From Rutstroemia sp. NJR-2017a BVV2 (taxonomy: Eukaryota; Ascomycota; Leotiomycetes; Helotiales; Rutstroemiaceae), in contig NJPS01000037.1 in the NCBI GenBank assembly GCA_002946415.1, forward strand, positions 1 through 64,000: a stretch of 64,000 bases of DNA, read 5' to 3'. Numbering within the stretch: position 1 is the first letter of the stretch; each line of letters begins with the position of its first letter. The translations under genes were made by a program, and so were the position numbers. Below, piece after piece: positions 34,721-48,000 of the stretch. Below the pieces are notes generated by a model. That model saw only the letters and a list, made by a program, of their open reading frames with translations, made no database searches and was not told the DNA's origin.

Positions 34721-35030
34721 AGGGTATGGCTACACGCTTTGAAATATCAGGTCTGTCTACATCGCGGGTTAGGGTTAGCTAGCTAGTTATGATTTTCTTG
34801 TTTTTGGCTTCATTAGCGAAGTAGGATTACGGCGAATGGTATGACGGAAGAAGATGAGACGATAGTTGCACGCCAGATTGACTCACACGACCACTGAAAA
34901 ACATGCAGTTACGCTCTCTGCTACGGGTTCTAATAACTTGCAATATATTATTCTCTTACGCTCATTTCAATTCTTGAATCATGTTTTCAGTTAAAATTCA
35001 AAAGCCGCAATCAGATAGTGTGTTTGGGAA
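34721..35030. other. Right border of the gene island
   Basis: About 310 bp of normal composition after P450-4, ending in an abrupt change to AT-rich RIP-type sequence near 35,030. It holds an interstitial telomere-like motif at 34,766 and no gene. Confidence 0.6.
34766..34778 (+). repeat. Interstitial telomere-like motif (TTAGGG)2
   Basis: The sequence gggttagggttag, two telomere units in the orientation opposite to the terminal tract, lies 46 bp after the P450-4 stop codon and close to the composition border. Such motifs can mark old breaks or telomere-repair junctions but can also arise by chance. Confidence 0.6.
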
Positions 35031-37302
35031 GCTATTTCCAGGAGTTAATTATAAAAGTGCTTTAAAGCCGGATATTGAATAGCTTTTAATCTTCAAGAAA
35101 TTCTATCTAAATAAATAATACTTTCATTATTAATATTAATAAAAGATAGATTATATATAATTATATTTAAGATATATTCTAGATAAATCAAATAAATAAT
35201 TTGAAAACTATATAAAAAGAGAATTATCTAAATAATATCTTATCTATTATTCTTTTATAATGAATAATTTACTTTATTAAGATTCTATTATATTTCTATA
35301 TTCTTTAATAAATTTATTATTCTTTTTTCTATTTTTAGTTAGTTACTTCTTATTATTTGAATTGTTTTAGTTAATTTCCGGTTTAATTTAATTTATTCTT
35401 TATTTATTCTTTATTCTAATTTATATTCAAAATTTATCTTCAAATCTATATTTAAATACTAAATTAGTTGGAAGTAACCTTTCTGAAAATCTAATTATAG
35501 CTTTTTTGGTTTTATTTAAATTAATATTTCTTTTTCTAATTTTCTCTTTAATCTTATTATTTTCTTTATAAAGAATATTAGAAATAACTTATTTTATAAT
35601 CTATTATATAAAAGATTATAAAGATTCTTTTTGATATTATAAAAAATAATAATAATATATAACTAGTAGTAAATATAATTATAAATAGAAATCTAGTTTA
35701 TTATAATCGATAATCTAATATAAAAAAGAATTATAATAGAATATTAAAACTATAAAATAAATATAACTATTTATATTCTTATTTTAAAATATAGAATTAA
35801 TATACTTAGTTATAGTTATTAAATATAAAAAAAAATATCTAGATATAATTCCTTATAATCTTCAAAATTTAAAATATTTTATAGATTATTATATTCGAAG
35901 TTAGAATATAATATAAAGTATTAATTAATTAATAAATAAACAAAAAAAAATAACTTTCAATATTATCAAATAGTAATATATAAACTTTCTTACTTTATAA
36001 TAATAGAAACTATATAATAAAAGAATTAATATAGAAGTTTCAAACTTTATTTATAATATTAGTTTTATTCTATCAAAAGGATTTATTAATAATATTTACT
36101 TTATATTAGTATATCGAATTACTAATTATCAAAAACTAACTTTCTTTAAAATATCGATTATAATATTATTTAATAATATTATATATATATATTCTAATAA
36201 AATATATATAAAGTAAAAACTAATATTAGTATAACTATATAAATATTTTGATTAATAACTATATAAAGTATATCTTTAGTATCTATAATTCTAATTAAAT
36301 TAGTAAATTTATTAAATTCAATATATAAAATAATTTAGAATAAAACTTATTATATAAGATAGATAAATAGTTTCTAAATTCTATATTATTATTATCAATT
36401 TATATTAAAATATCGAATTTATAATATTCAGAAATAGATATAATAAAACTAAAATAATAATTTATTTATTAAAAGATATTAAAGGATTTATTAATATATT
36501 ATCAATTAGATAAATATTATATTTTAATTTAGTATATATAAATCTAATCAATATAATAATTATCTATAGTATAATATATATAAAGATATCTTATTATTAT
36601 TTATTTATATAATATTATTTATATTATTTATCATTCTAGTAAATAATATTTTTAGAGATTTCTATAATATTAATTCTATTTTCGTAATTCTACTTTCTAT
36701 TATAAAAATTATAACCAAATTAAAATTTAGAAATAATATATTTCAGATTTCTTTTTTTTAGTTTTTTATTATATATAGATCTATTGGGAAAATTGAAAAA
36801 ACTAATTTTTTTAATAATCAAATAATTAGTTTAGATTATAAAACTAGCTTTAAATCAAATATTATTATATATATTATAAAAAGAAAGATTTTTATAAAAA
36901 TAGATTATATATTTTATTACTTCTAATTAATCTAATAATTATTAGATACTAAATATATTCTAAATTAATAGATATTCTATAATCGAAAAATAGAAGTTTA
37001 TTATATATAAATCTAATAAGATTTTCTTTAATTTATATATAGTATCTATAAATATAATTGATAATATTATTAATTATTAGAGTTTTAAAATATAAACCGA
37101 TTATTTTGAAATATTCTATAATATATCTTTATAATAATAATCTAATATAAAGTATTTTTTATTAATAAAAATTTAATAATCTTTATCTAGATAATTTGAT
37201 TTTATATATATTAATAAAGAATTAAAAACCTTATTTAAAAACTATAATAAAAACAATTAATATATTAATAAATTCAAAGAGTTTTATAAAAACTAACTTT
37301 AT
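35031..37302. other. RIP-saturated AT-rich sequence without identified content
   Basis: About 2.3 kb of nearly pure A/T with stops in every frame. No terminal repeats, LTR or domain text can be recognised. It is probably transposon debris. Confidence 0.6.
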
Positions 37303-37516
37303 TATAATAAATCTTTAATAATAAAGTAAATTTAACTTTAGAATTAATAATTAAAGAACTAAAAGAATTCTAGAATTCAAAGAATTTAAATATAGAAAAT
37401 TGATTATATATAATGTATATAGTATATTAATATTATAATAATTTAGATAAGGAATTTAACTAAGTAAGTTTTAAATAAAGAACTAGTTTCAAATTATTTT
37501 TATAAAGTTTATTATA
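37303..37516 (-). repeat. Downstream (3') LTR of the minus-strand gypsy element
   Basis: 214 bp beginning tataataaat and ending gtttattata on the plus strand. It aligns along its whole length with the LTRs at 10,654, 43,404 and 50,357, with C/G positions changed to T/A. Confidence 0.85.
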
Positions 37517-40500
37517 TTATCTCTTTTTTCAAATAAATTCATCTTCGAATATTATTATTTTAGTTAAAAACTGATAATTAGTATTAGTTAAATAAATATA
37601 AAATAAAAAATATATTAAAGAAATAAGCTAAAGAATATATATCTTTGAATTAGTATTATTAGATAATTATTATCTATATAATTATAATTTTTTTCTCTAT
37701 TCTGGAATAGTTATAACTATTTAAATAAAAGAATAAATAAATTAGAAAGTATTGGATTTTCTAAATAAAAGTTATATAATTTATATAATATTATCTTCAA
37801 ATTAGAAGTTTTATATTAAGTTAGATCAGTCTTATAGTTAAACTAGGAAATATAATATTCTAGAGATCTATAATATTTTCTATAAATAAATACTTTATCA
37901 ACTTTATATTTATCAATATCTATAATATTAAGTAATAATAGAGATTTATTATATTAACTAAATAATAAATTATTAGTAACTTTATATAATTTATCTACTA
38001 AGAATATATTATAGATATATATTATATTAAGTAGTTTTAAATAGAATAAGTAATCTATTTTCTTAAATATCTTAAAATATCTTATTATAAAATAATTAAA
38101 CTTTCTTGATAATTATTATATTGGAAGATATTATATATCTAGCTATATATAGTTACTTATATCGAAATTAATAAATCTTCGATATATATTAACTATTTTA
38201 GATATATAATCTTATATTCTTTATATAGTAAAATATATATATTTAAATACTTTATAATTATAATAGATATAAATATAGATATTATCTATATTAAGATTAT
38301 CAATTATAAAGTAGTTAGTTTATTAGTTCTATAAGATTCTAAAAATATATCTATAGAATATTTCGAAAAATAAGAAATCTCTAAATAATAAATATAGAAA
38401 AGTTAATTAGATATAATCTATTATAGAATAATATTTTAATTAATTGTTTTGATAATAATTGATAAAAGATCTTAAATACTTTTATAGATATTAATTATAA
38501 ATCTTTGTTTAACTATCTATTTATAGATAATCTATAATAAAGAACTTAGTATTTATATCTAGAATACTATTAAATTTCTTCTAAAAAGAAAAGATAAACT
38601 GAAAACTATAATTTGATAATATAGTAATTAGTAATTTATAATATCGATAAATATATATCAAATATAACTTAGTTTATTTATATATATTGATAATTTTATA
38701 ATAGGAAATAGTAATAATTTATTTATTTAAGTAATCAATAATAACTAATATATTATCGAATCTATATTTATCTTTATTAAAGTTATAATAATCTATAATA
38801 ATATATTTCTAAATATATATAAAGATTAATAAAGGATATAGTAAATTAGATATTTTATTTCTAAATATCGAGTTATAATAATAAATATAGTAGTTATATA
38901 TATAGATAATAATATTGTTTTTAAGATTATATTATTAATACTAATAGATAAATAATAATATAATCTTCTGAATATTAGAATATATAGTTATTATAGAATT
39001 ATAGACTTTATAGATTAGAAAGATATATAAATTAGCTATATCGAGAATATATAGATAATTTTTATAAAGTAAAAAACTATTTTATATAGAAAATTTAACT
39101 TAATTAATAATCGATATAATTCTTAGAAATTATAAACTTTTTGTTTTTTAATTTGTTTATAAAATATATATAATAAAAGTTAGTTGATTTAATATATTAT
39201 ATAGTTTAGATAATTAGAAGTTAGTTTTGCAAAAATAAATATATATTTAAATAATAATTATCTAAAAATCCAATTACTTTTTTTTTAGTAATTATTATAT
39301 TTTTTTCTCTTTCTTAGCTTTATTTTAGAAATCTAATTTATCTATTTTATAAATTAAAATATTAACTAAAGAATTCTACTTTCCGAAATAGTATATAATC
39401 AAAAAATAGTAATTAGTAAGTAATTCAGTTTAATATATTTAATAAATATTAAAAAACTTAATTAATATAAAATATTCTAATATTTTATAATTAGTATAAA
39501 TATATATCTGATAAGAAATACTAGTTAGTTTAATATATAAATTTGCAAATAATTTAATAATAACTAGTATTTCCTTATTATATATTTTATAATTGAGTTC
39601 TACTATTTATATAATCTTAGAGAAATAAATAATAAATAAATAATTATCTTTATATTTCTATAAAAGTATATTAATTATTACTTTATCTAATATATTGGTT
39701 TCAAATATATAAAGGAATATATAATTATAATATTTAAATAGAGAAATAGAAATTAGTATCTTTTTTAATATATTAAATACTTATTAATAACTTTTATCAA
39801 AGTCGAAATAAGTTCTAGCCTTTGTTAAATTAATTAAAGATTTTGTAATTAGATCAAAATTATAAATAAACTAGTAATAGAAGTTATAGAAATTTAAGAA
39901 AAATTAAATATTTTTTATAATATTAAGATATTATTATTTTTATATAATAATAACTTTTTCTAGATCTATTTCAATATCTTTAGTAAAGATAATAAATTCT
40001 AAATACTCTATCTATTTAATATCAAATTTGTACTTTTTTATATTAATCTAAAAATTAATATCTTGGAGATATTATAAAACTAATCTTAAATATATTATAT
40101 ATTCTAATTTGTTCTCAAAATAAATCAAGATATTATCTAGATAAATAATATAAAATATATCTAGATAGTTAAAAAATATATTATTTATATAATACTAATA
40201 AGTTATAAAATTATTTATTAGTCTGAAAGATATAACTTTATATTTATATATTCTATAATATATCTAAAAAATAGTATATTCTTCTGAAGTAGAATCTATT
40301 TGAATATAATAAAAAGTTTGATAGATATTTAGTTTAGTAAAAACTTTTGTATTTATAATTCTAATAAATATTTTGTTAATTAAAAATAGTAAATACTAAT
40401 TTTTATAAATAAGAATATTAAATATTCGAAAATCAATATAAAAATATAATCTATTTATAGATTTCTTAATAAAGAAAATAGAGATTATAAATAATATTTA

Positions 40501-43403
40501 GTTAGACTTAATAAAATCTTTTAATAGATTCTCTATAAAGTATTTCTTGATAATTTTAAGTTCTTTAAATAATATTTTATAAAGTAGATTATATTTTAAT
40601 ATTTTTTTATTATTATTCTCTAAATAGATTTTATAATTATAAGAATAATAAAAAAATAGAATATCTAATTCAGTTTTAGAGAAAATATAAATATAGTTAA
40701 TATATTTATTGAAAATTAATAGTTTAGTAATATCTATTTATAGAAGAGAATATATAATTATTTATCGAGATTAAGAAAAAAGAAATTAGATTATAAAAAC
40801 TATTTTCTATTACTTTTTATTCTAAATATCTTGATATTAGTTAATTAGATTATATAGTTTTTATAAAGTTATAATAAATAATTTATAGTTACTATATTTT
40901 TTATAAATAGTATTTAAAGTAATATCTAAGATAATACAAATTTCAATAATAGAAAATTTATATATAATAAAAAATATTTAAAGAGATTTTAAGGAATATT
41001 TAGAAACTAAAGAAAATAATATTTCTATTATTCTTAATTTCTTTTTTATTTTGGTAATATTTAGTTTTATTAATTTCTTATAAGATAATCTAGTATTAAT
41101 TAGAATTACTTTAATTATATTAGAATTCAATTTATTAAATAAAACAAAATTAGAAAAGATAAAATCTAATTCTAGTTCTTTTAAATATTTCTTAGTTAGT
41201 TTACAAAATAGAATGATTTTATTAATAGTTTTAATCTAGATTAGAAAATATTTCTTTCTTCAAAATATATCTAGTTATTTATCTCTCTAATTAATATTAG
41301 TTTAGTAGAAATAATTAATTAAAAATTTATTATTATCTAATTATATTTTGAAGTTGATAAAATAATTGAAAATATAAAATAAATTAGTTAATTATTTAAA
41401 TCAATAATAAAGATAATCTAGAAATATATAATATTTAATAAATTATTATTATTCTAAAATAATATACTAGAATCCAAAATAGATAATTAAGAAAAGAGTA
41501 AATAATTATATATAGTTATCGATTATAAAATTAATTAAAATATAATATATAATTTTCTAACTATAAATATTATTATAATTCTTGATTTATAAAAAAGATT
41601 TCAAATATTTAAAAATAGATTTTAGAATAGAAGAAAGATATTTAAGAAAAGATATATTAATAAATATAAAACTATTTATTTCTAAATTAATAAGAATTTT
41701 GAATTAGAAGAAGAAGTTATTTTTTATTAAAATATATAGAAATATTATATATTTTCCTTCTATTAAGATAATAAAATCTAAATATCTTATATTTCTTAGT
41801 TTATTTAGAAAGAAGTTTTTAACTAAATAATATCTTTTATCTAAGTTATCTTTTATTTTTATATAAAAATAATTACTTTAGTTTCTATTATAAAATTTTA
41901 TTCCTTAATAGTATTAATATAGTTCTCTTTAATAGATTTTTCTATTTCCACTTTTTCAATTATATAAAGAATATAAAATCTAACTCTATCTATATTATTA
42001 ATATAGAATAATATAATAATATTATAATTATAAACTAGAATAGAAAAGAGAATAATTGAGAAATATTAAAGAATATTAATAAATAATATAAAGATTATAT
42101 TATAGATTATAAATATAAATATTAATAGTTATTGAATTTGAATTAAAAACTTTTAGTAACTTGAAATATATATAGAATTAGAAATTCTATATATAATAGT
42201 AATAGAAGTAGTTCTTAAAATAGATAAATTAATTAACTTGATATTATTCTTATTTAATTCCAATTATTAGTAAATCTTGATATCTCTTTGAAAATTAGAA
42301 TTTATTATTCTATTTATATCTGATATATAATAATAGAAATCAATAACTTTATTAATAAAATTATAATATATAATAATCTAGTTAATAATTCTAATAATAA
42401 TTATGAGAAGTCGAAACTAATAACAGAATTTAAAGAAAGTAAGTTTATTTATAATTAGAATATAATATTAATTTATTATTTTTTCTATTTTAAAAGTATT
42501 TATTAAAAATCTAGAAACTTTTATAATTAGTTTATTAGTAATTAAGAATAACTACTATAGATATAAATTCTCTAGAAATTCCAAAACTATTTTTTTTACT
42601 TAATTAAATATATACTAATATTTTAGATTCTTACTAAATAAAGTTTATTTATATATAGAAAAATAATTAAGAACTATTATCTTTTATAAAGAAATTCTAA
42701 AAAATTTATTATTAGATAGTTTATTAATTATATTTGCTATTTTCAAGATTTGTAAATATATAGAAAATATTATTAAGTTATATATTATAGTATATTGAAA
42801 AGCTAATAATATTAATCTTTATTGAAAAGAAATAATAAATAAAGATATAAAGTTATCTTCTTTAACTATTAGAAGTAGAATATTAGTTAATCTTTGTTAT
42901 TTAAATTAATTAAATTATTCTTTTAATTATTATAAAAAATTCTTATTATATAATTTTAATTCAATATATTTAGTAATAAGTTATTCAAGTTTATCAAAAT
43001 AATTTCTAGAATTTTCGTTTATAGTTTAGAAAGTAATAATATTAGATTCTGAACTTTATATCTTTTATTAAGAAAAAGTTCTATTTTGATTTCTACTATT
43101 ATTATTATTATTTATATTAACTTCTTTTTGGATACTAATATATTATCTAGAAGATAAGATATTATTAGTAGTAAAATAGATATTAATTAAATACTTAAGA
43201 AGTATTCTATTTATTATTATTATTATTATTGAATAGAGAATATATTATAAGGATTATTAATAATTACTATATATTAAAGATTTTTCAGAATAAATTTACT
43301 TTTACTACTTAGTAATTAAGATAATCAGAAAAAAAAAGGATAAATTAATTAATATTATTTGAATAGTTATTAGTTAGCTAATAAGATTATAAGTTATTAA
43401 TAA

Positions 43404-43617
43404 TATAATAAATCTTTAATAATATAATAGATTTAGTTTTAGAATTAATAATTAAAAAACTAAAAGAGTTTTAGAATTTGAAGAATTTAAATATAGAAGA
43501 TTGATTATATATAGAGTATATAATATATTAATATTATAATAACTTAGATAAAGAATTTGATTAAATAAGTTTTAAATAAGAAACTAGTTCTAAACTATTT
43601 TTGTAAAGTTCATTATA
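43404..43617 (-). repeat. Upstream (5') LTR of the minus-strand gypsy element
   Basis: 214 bp, ending gttcattata on the plus strand. It is less altered than the 37,303 copy (it keeps 'gttcattata' rather than 'gtttattata'). The adjoining bases 'aagttattaataa' recur next to the LTR at 50,357. Confidence 0.85.
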
Positions 43618-44899
43618 ATAGTTATCTTATTATAATCTTTATTTGATATATATTTAGCTACTTTTATTATTAGTATTAGTTTGATTTGATTTTAATAATA
43701 TTTTTAAATTTGTAAATCTATTTTGATAAATCCTTTTTATTTATATTATTCGATTTTATATAATATATTTTAAATCTAAATTTAATATCTCTTTTTACTT
43801 TCTTTATAGAATTTTAAATTTAGTTTTTTCTATAAATAGTAATCTAGAGTTAATATTAGAATAATATATATAGCTTTTTAATTTAAATATAATTATTTCT
43901 TCTTTTGATAATAAAACCTACTCGAAAATCAAATTTGTCTAATATAATCTACTTTAATATTATTCTTATTATCTTTCTTTCGAGTTTATATCTATTTCTT
44001 TTCTTTATCTAATTAATTCTTATTTTTCAAATAAACTAATTATATATAGAGAATTGATAGAAGATAGATTCCTATTTTAATTATTATTATTATTACTATT
44101 TAATTTCGAAATATCTTTATATTTCTACTTTAGTTTATATTTATAAAATAAAGTAATATATTATTATATAAAAGTATTATATATAATATATAAATATAAG
44201 ATATAATATCAAGTTATATCTAATTACAAAGTTAGTAATAGTTAAGAACTATATAAGTTATAATATAATAGGATATAGTATAATTGATAAGATCTATCTA
44301 TATAGTTTATAAGATTAATATAAAGTTATCTAGATATATATTAAAAAAGAGAAAAGATATCTAATAAATAAATTATAATTCCAATTTGGTTTCTAAGTAA
44401 ATAGATAATTTACTCTAAATTTAAATAATATAAATAAACCCGAATTTATAATTATAAACTATAAATATATATATTATAGAGAAAGATCTTCGATAGTAAA
44501 TATAACTAATATATCTAATATAACTTTAATTAGTAAATTCTTCTTAAAATTAGGTCTGAATATATAATTAAATATAATATTAAATTTATTAAATATCTCT
44601 AAATCTATTTAGAATACCAATATAAATATAGTAGATAATAACTTATAATAAATAAGTTCTCAATTCTATAATATAATATATATAAGAATAAGAAAATAAT
44701 AGAATTATTACTTTATAAAGAAAAGAGAATAATAATTATTATAGTTTAAGAATTATAGTTAAATTATAAAAATAGAATATATTATCTAAACTTAATAATT
44801 TATATCCTAGTATATAAAGATAAATAGAGAAGTTATCTATTTATAAATAAAGTTATAAAAAAAAAAAGTTGGAAATTCAAAATCTAGAATAAGAATCTA
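43618..44899. other. AT-rich sequence between gypsy and LINE-like remnants
   Basis: About 1.3 kb of RIP-type sequence with no intact frame. Part of it may belong to the ORF1 end of the LINE-like element. Nothing firmer can be seen. Confidence 0.5.
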
Positions 44900-47800
44900 T
44901 ATTTAGTAAAGTTTATAATAAATCTAGAAATAATCTAGATTTATAATATATATTTGCAACTTCTAAATAATCTTAGAAATATAGATTATAAATATCTATT
45001 CAAACTATTATAAATAGTATTCAATATAGATAACAAATATATTATAATAGAGAACTTCAATCTCTATTATTTATTATAATCTAAACTATAGTATCTATTA
45101 TATAACTGAGCTAATAAATTACTCGAAATAATATAATAACTCGATCTATTTATCTTCTATAAAAGCAAAACCTTCTCTATTATATATAGTAGAATAATAA
45201 TTGATTTAGTATTCTCTATTCTAGAATTTATAAACTATTTATTAGAATATATAATTATAACTAATAGAGAATATAAATCCGATTATATAATAATATATTT
45301 AGAGTAGAATATTGAATTAGTAGTAATAGTAAAAAGAAGATATAGAAACTAGAAATTTATAAATATTATATAGATCGAACAAATAATCTAATATCTATTA
45401 AAATATAATATAGAGTAATATATAATAGAAAGCTTAGAAATATATATTATAGAATTTACTTTCTAAATCTAAAGAATTATTAATACTATAATTCTATAAA
45501 AATAGAATTCGGAAAAAACAAAATATTAATAAATATCTAAAATAGATATAATAGTTAGAATAATATATTCTATATATTGATAGTAGTTTACTAAAAGAGA
45601 AAATAAATAACTAAAATTATAAATTAGATAATTCTAGAAAAAAAAGAAATATATAATCTATTAGATAAAGTAAATAATTTGAAGATAGATTATATATAAA
45701 TATTATAAGATAGAGAAGTTATAGAAACTAACGAAATAAAGTAAAGAAACAATAATAGAATAAAATATAATCTCTATATTTAAACTAGAAGAAAGTAGAT
45801 ATATAAGTTTATTTAAAGAAAAAATATATATATTTACTTAGTATTTCTATAGAAATAGATAATATCTTCTAAATATACTATAATAACTACTAAGTAATCT
45901 AAAAAATATCGAGCTAAATAATATTATAAATTAAAAATATTTACCGGAATTCGAAATAAATAGAGAATTTATAATTGAAGAATTTACTAAACTATTTCAA
46001 GGATATTCGAATTACTCTATATTAGAAAAAGATTAAATTTTATATTACTTTTTTAAAAAACTAAACTAGCTATTTATAGAAGTAATTACAAATTTAGCTT
46101 AAATTAGCTAGAAGTTTAGATATATATCAAAAAGCTTGAAAAATATTCTAATAATAATATTATATAAATCTGAAAAACCGAACTATAAATAAGTAAAAAT
46201 CTAATAATTGATTATATTTCTAAATATATTAAGAAAACTGATTAAGAAAGTTATAATCTAGAAAATCTATAATATAACTAAATAGTATAATCTATTACTA
46301 GATAAATAAATAAAAGCAAAAGTATAAAGAAATATAATAATAATACTAGATCTATTTATTTCAGTAATTAAGTTTATCTAATTGAATAAAAGATAAATAA
46401 TAATACTATTTTTACTAAATATAGTAAAAGTATTTAATATAATAATTTACTTATATCTAATAATAATAATTTAGAAACTCGGTTTCTTCTAATAAATTAA
46501 TAAATAGATAATAAATTTTCTAAATAATAAAATTATATATTTCTTATTTATTAATAAGATATTAGAGAAGTTCTCTTTATAAATAAAAATATTATAAAGA
46601 TTATTATTCTTATTAATATTTTTCCTACTTTATAATATAAAACTTATTCGGATATATTTACTTTCTAAATAAAGTTTCTATATAAGTAGTTTTATCGATA
46701 TTATATATCTAATAATAATAAATTCGAATATAGAAACTAACTATAATAAGTTTACTAATATATATTAGAAGATCTTAAAATATATTTAGTATTATAGGAT
46801 ATATTTTATATTGATAAAGTATAAATTTGTTTACTTTATAAAAATATAGAATAAATTTAACTTAGTAATTATAATCTAATTTAGATAAAGAATAGAATAT
46901 ATCTTATTACTAAATATATAAATATTCGATATTTAGTTTGATATAAAATTTAATTAGAAAATATATATAAAGATAGTTTGAAAAAAGAGTACTATAATAT
47001 TAACTATATTTAATAGATTTAATTAGATAATCTGAAGCTCGATACTATACTAAATACAAATTTTATATATAATATATATATATATATTATATTAATCTAT
47101 AAAGTAGAAATATAGTATAAATCTGAAAAGAGAAATATAATTAAACAAGAGTTTAAGCAAATATAAATAATATATTTACAAAAGATTATTAGAATATATC
47201 GAATTATATCTATTTGCAAAGTAGAAATAGAAATAGTAATTTTTCTAATTAGTATATATTATAATAAGAAGTTTAGGAAATTCTTTGAATATTAAAAAGA
47301 TATCTCTATTTAGTAGATCTACCAAAAACAATATTTATAAATATAAAAAAGGAAAGATAATAAAAAGATAAAATAGAAATTATTGGATATTTCAATCAAA
47401 TATATTAACTAAACTAAAATATTTAAACTAAAGAAATAAATATAGGAAATATAATAGATAAAAGATATAACTAAATAATATAATATAATAGTAAAGAATT
47501 TAATACTAAATAAAAATAAATTCAAACTATATAAAGGACTTAATAAAATAAAGAATATAATATTTATTTAAAGTAGAATAAAACAAATAAGTTATATATA
47601 TTTCTTAAATATATAGGAAATATTAGATTACAAATCTCTAATCTATATATATTGTTATATTAATATAAAAATAATTGAATATATCTTCTTATATTATAAT
47701 ACCAAGTAAATAAAAAGATACTAATAAAAAGAAATAATTATTATTAAACTACTTGATAATCTAGAATAAGTATAGTAAATAACTAAATAGTTAATTTAGA

Positions 47801-48000
47801 ATAAATAGTTTAAGTATTTTAGATTTATTAATTAATTATAATATAAGTAGTAAAACTAAAAAATAATCGAGTAATATAGTTACAAAAGATAAAAATAGAA
47901 TAAATATATAAGAATGGAAAATATAGAATAATATAATTAATAGTTTTGTTTAGAGAGATTCTACTAATATAATTAATTAGATTAAATCCTCTTTATAACT
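44900..48000 (+). mobile_element. RIP-degraded LINE-like (non-LTR) retrotransposon remnant
   Basis: Plus-strand text between about 46,150 and 46,400 keeps the order of non-LTR reverse-transcriptase blocks: a KxxKPxY stretch, then LLNxLxKLIEKVI-like spacing, then a YNLLPD-like position, all broken by stops. This order is typical of Tad-like fungal LINEs. Ends cannot be placed; about 44.2-45.0 kb may be its ORF1. The call rests on block spacing in heavily mutated sequence and is tentative. Confidence 0.5.

Larger units (their letters stand above)
37303..43617 (-). mobile_element. RIP-saturated Ty3/gypsy element with two LTRs
   Basis: A 6.3-kb minus-strand element bounded by LTRs of 214 bp each (43,404-43,617 upstream, 37,303-37,516 downstream). 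A polypurine tract turned into A-rich sequence (gaaaaaagagataat on the minus strand) precedes the downstream LTR. The reverse-transcriptase region near 40,080-40,170 aligns base for base, apart from G/C to A/T changes, with 7,990-8,080 of the left-arm element. The distance from that box to the 3' LTR is about 2.63 kb in both. The gag-side segment near 42,560-42,750 matches 5,415-5,610. Every frame is destroyed. No clean target duplication is seen, perhaps because of mutation or nested insertion. Confidence 0.82.
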
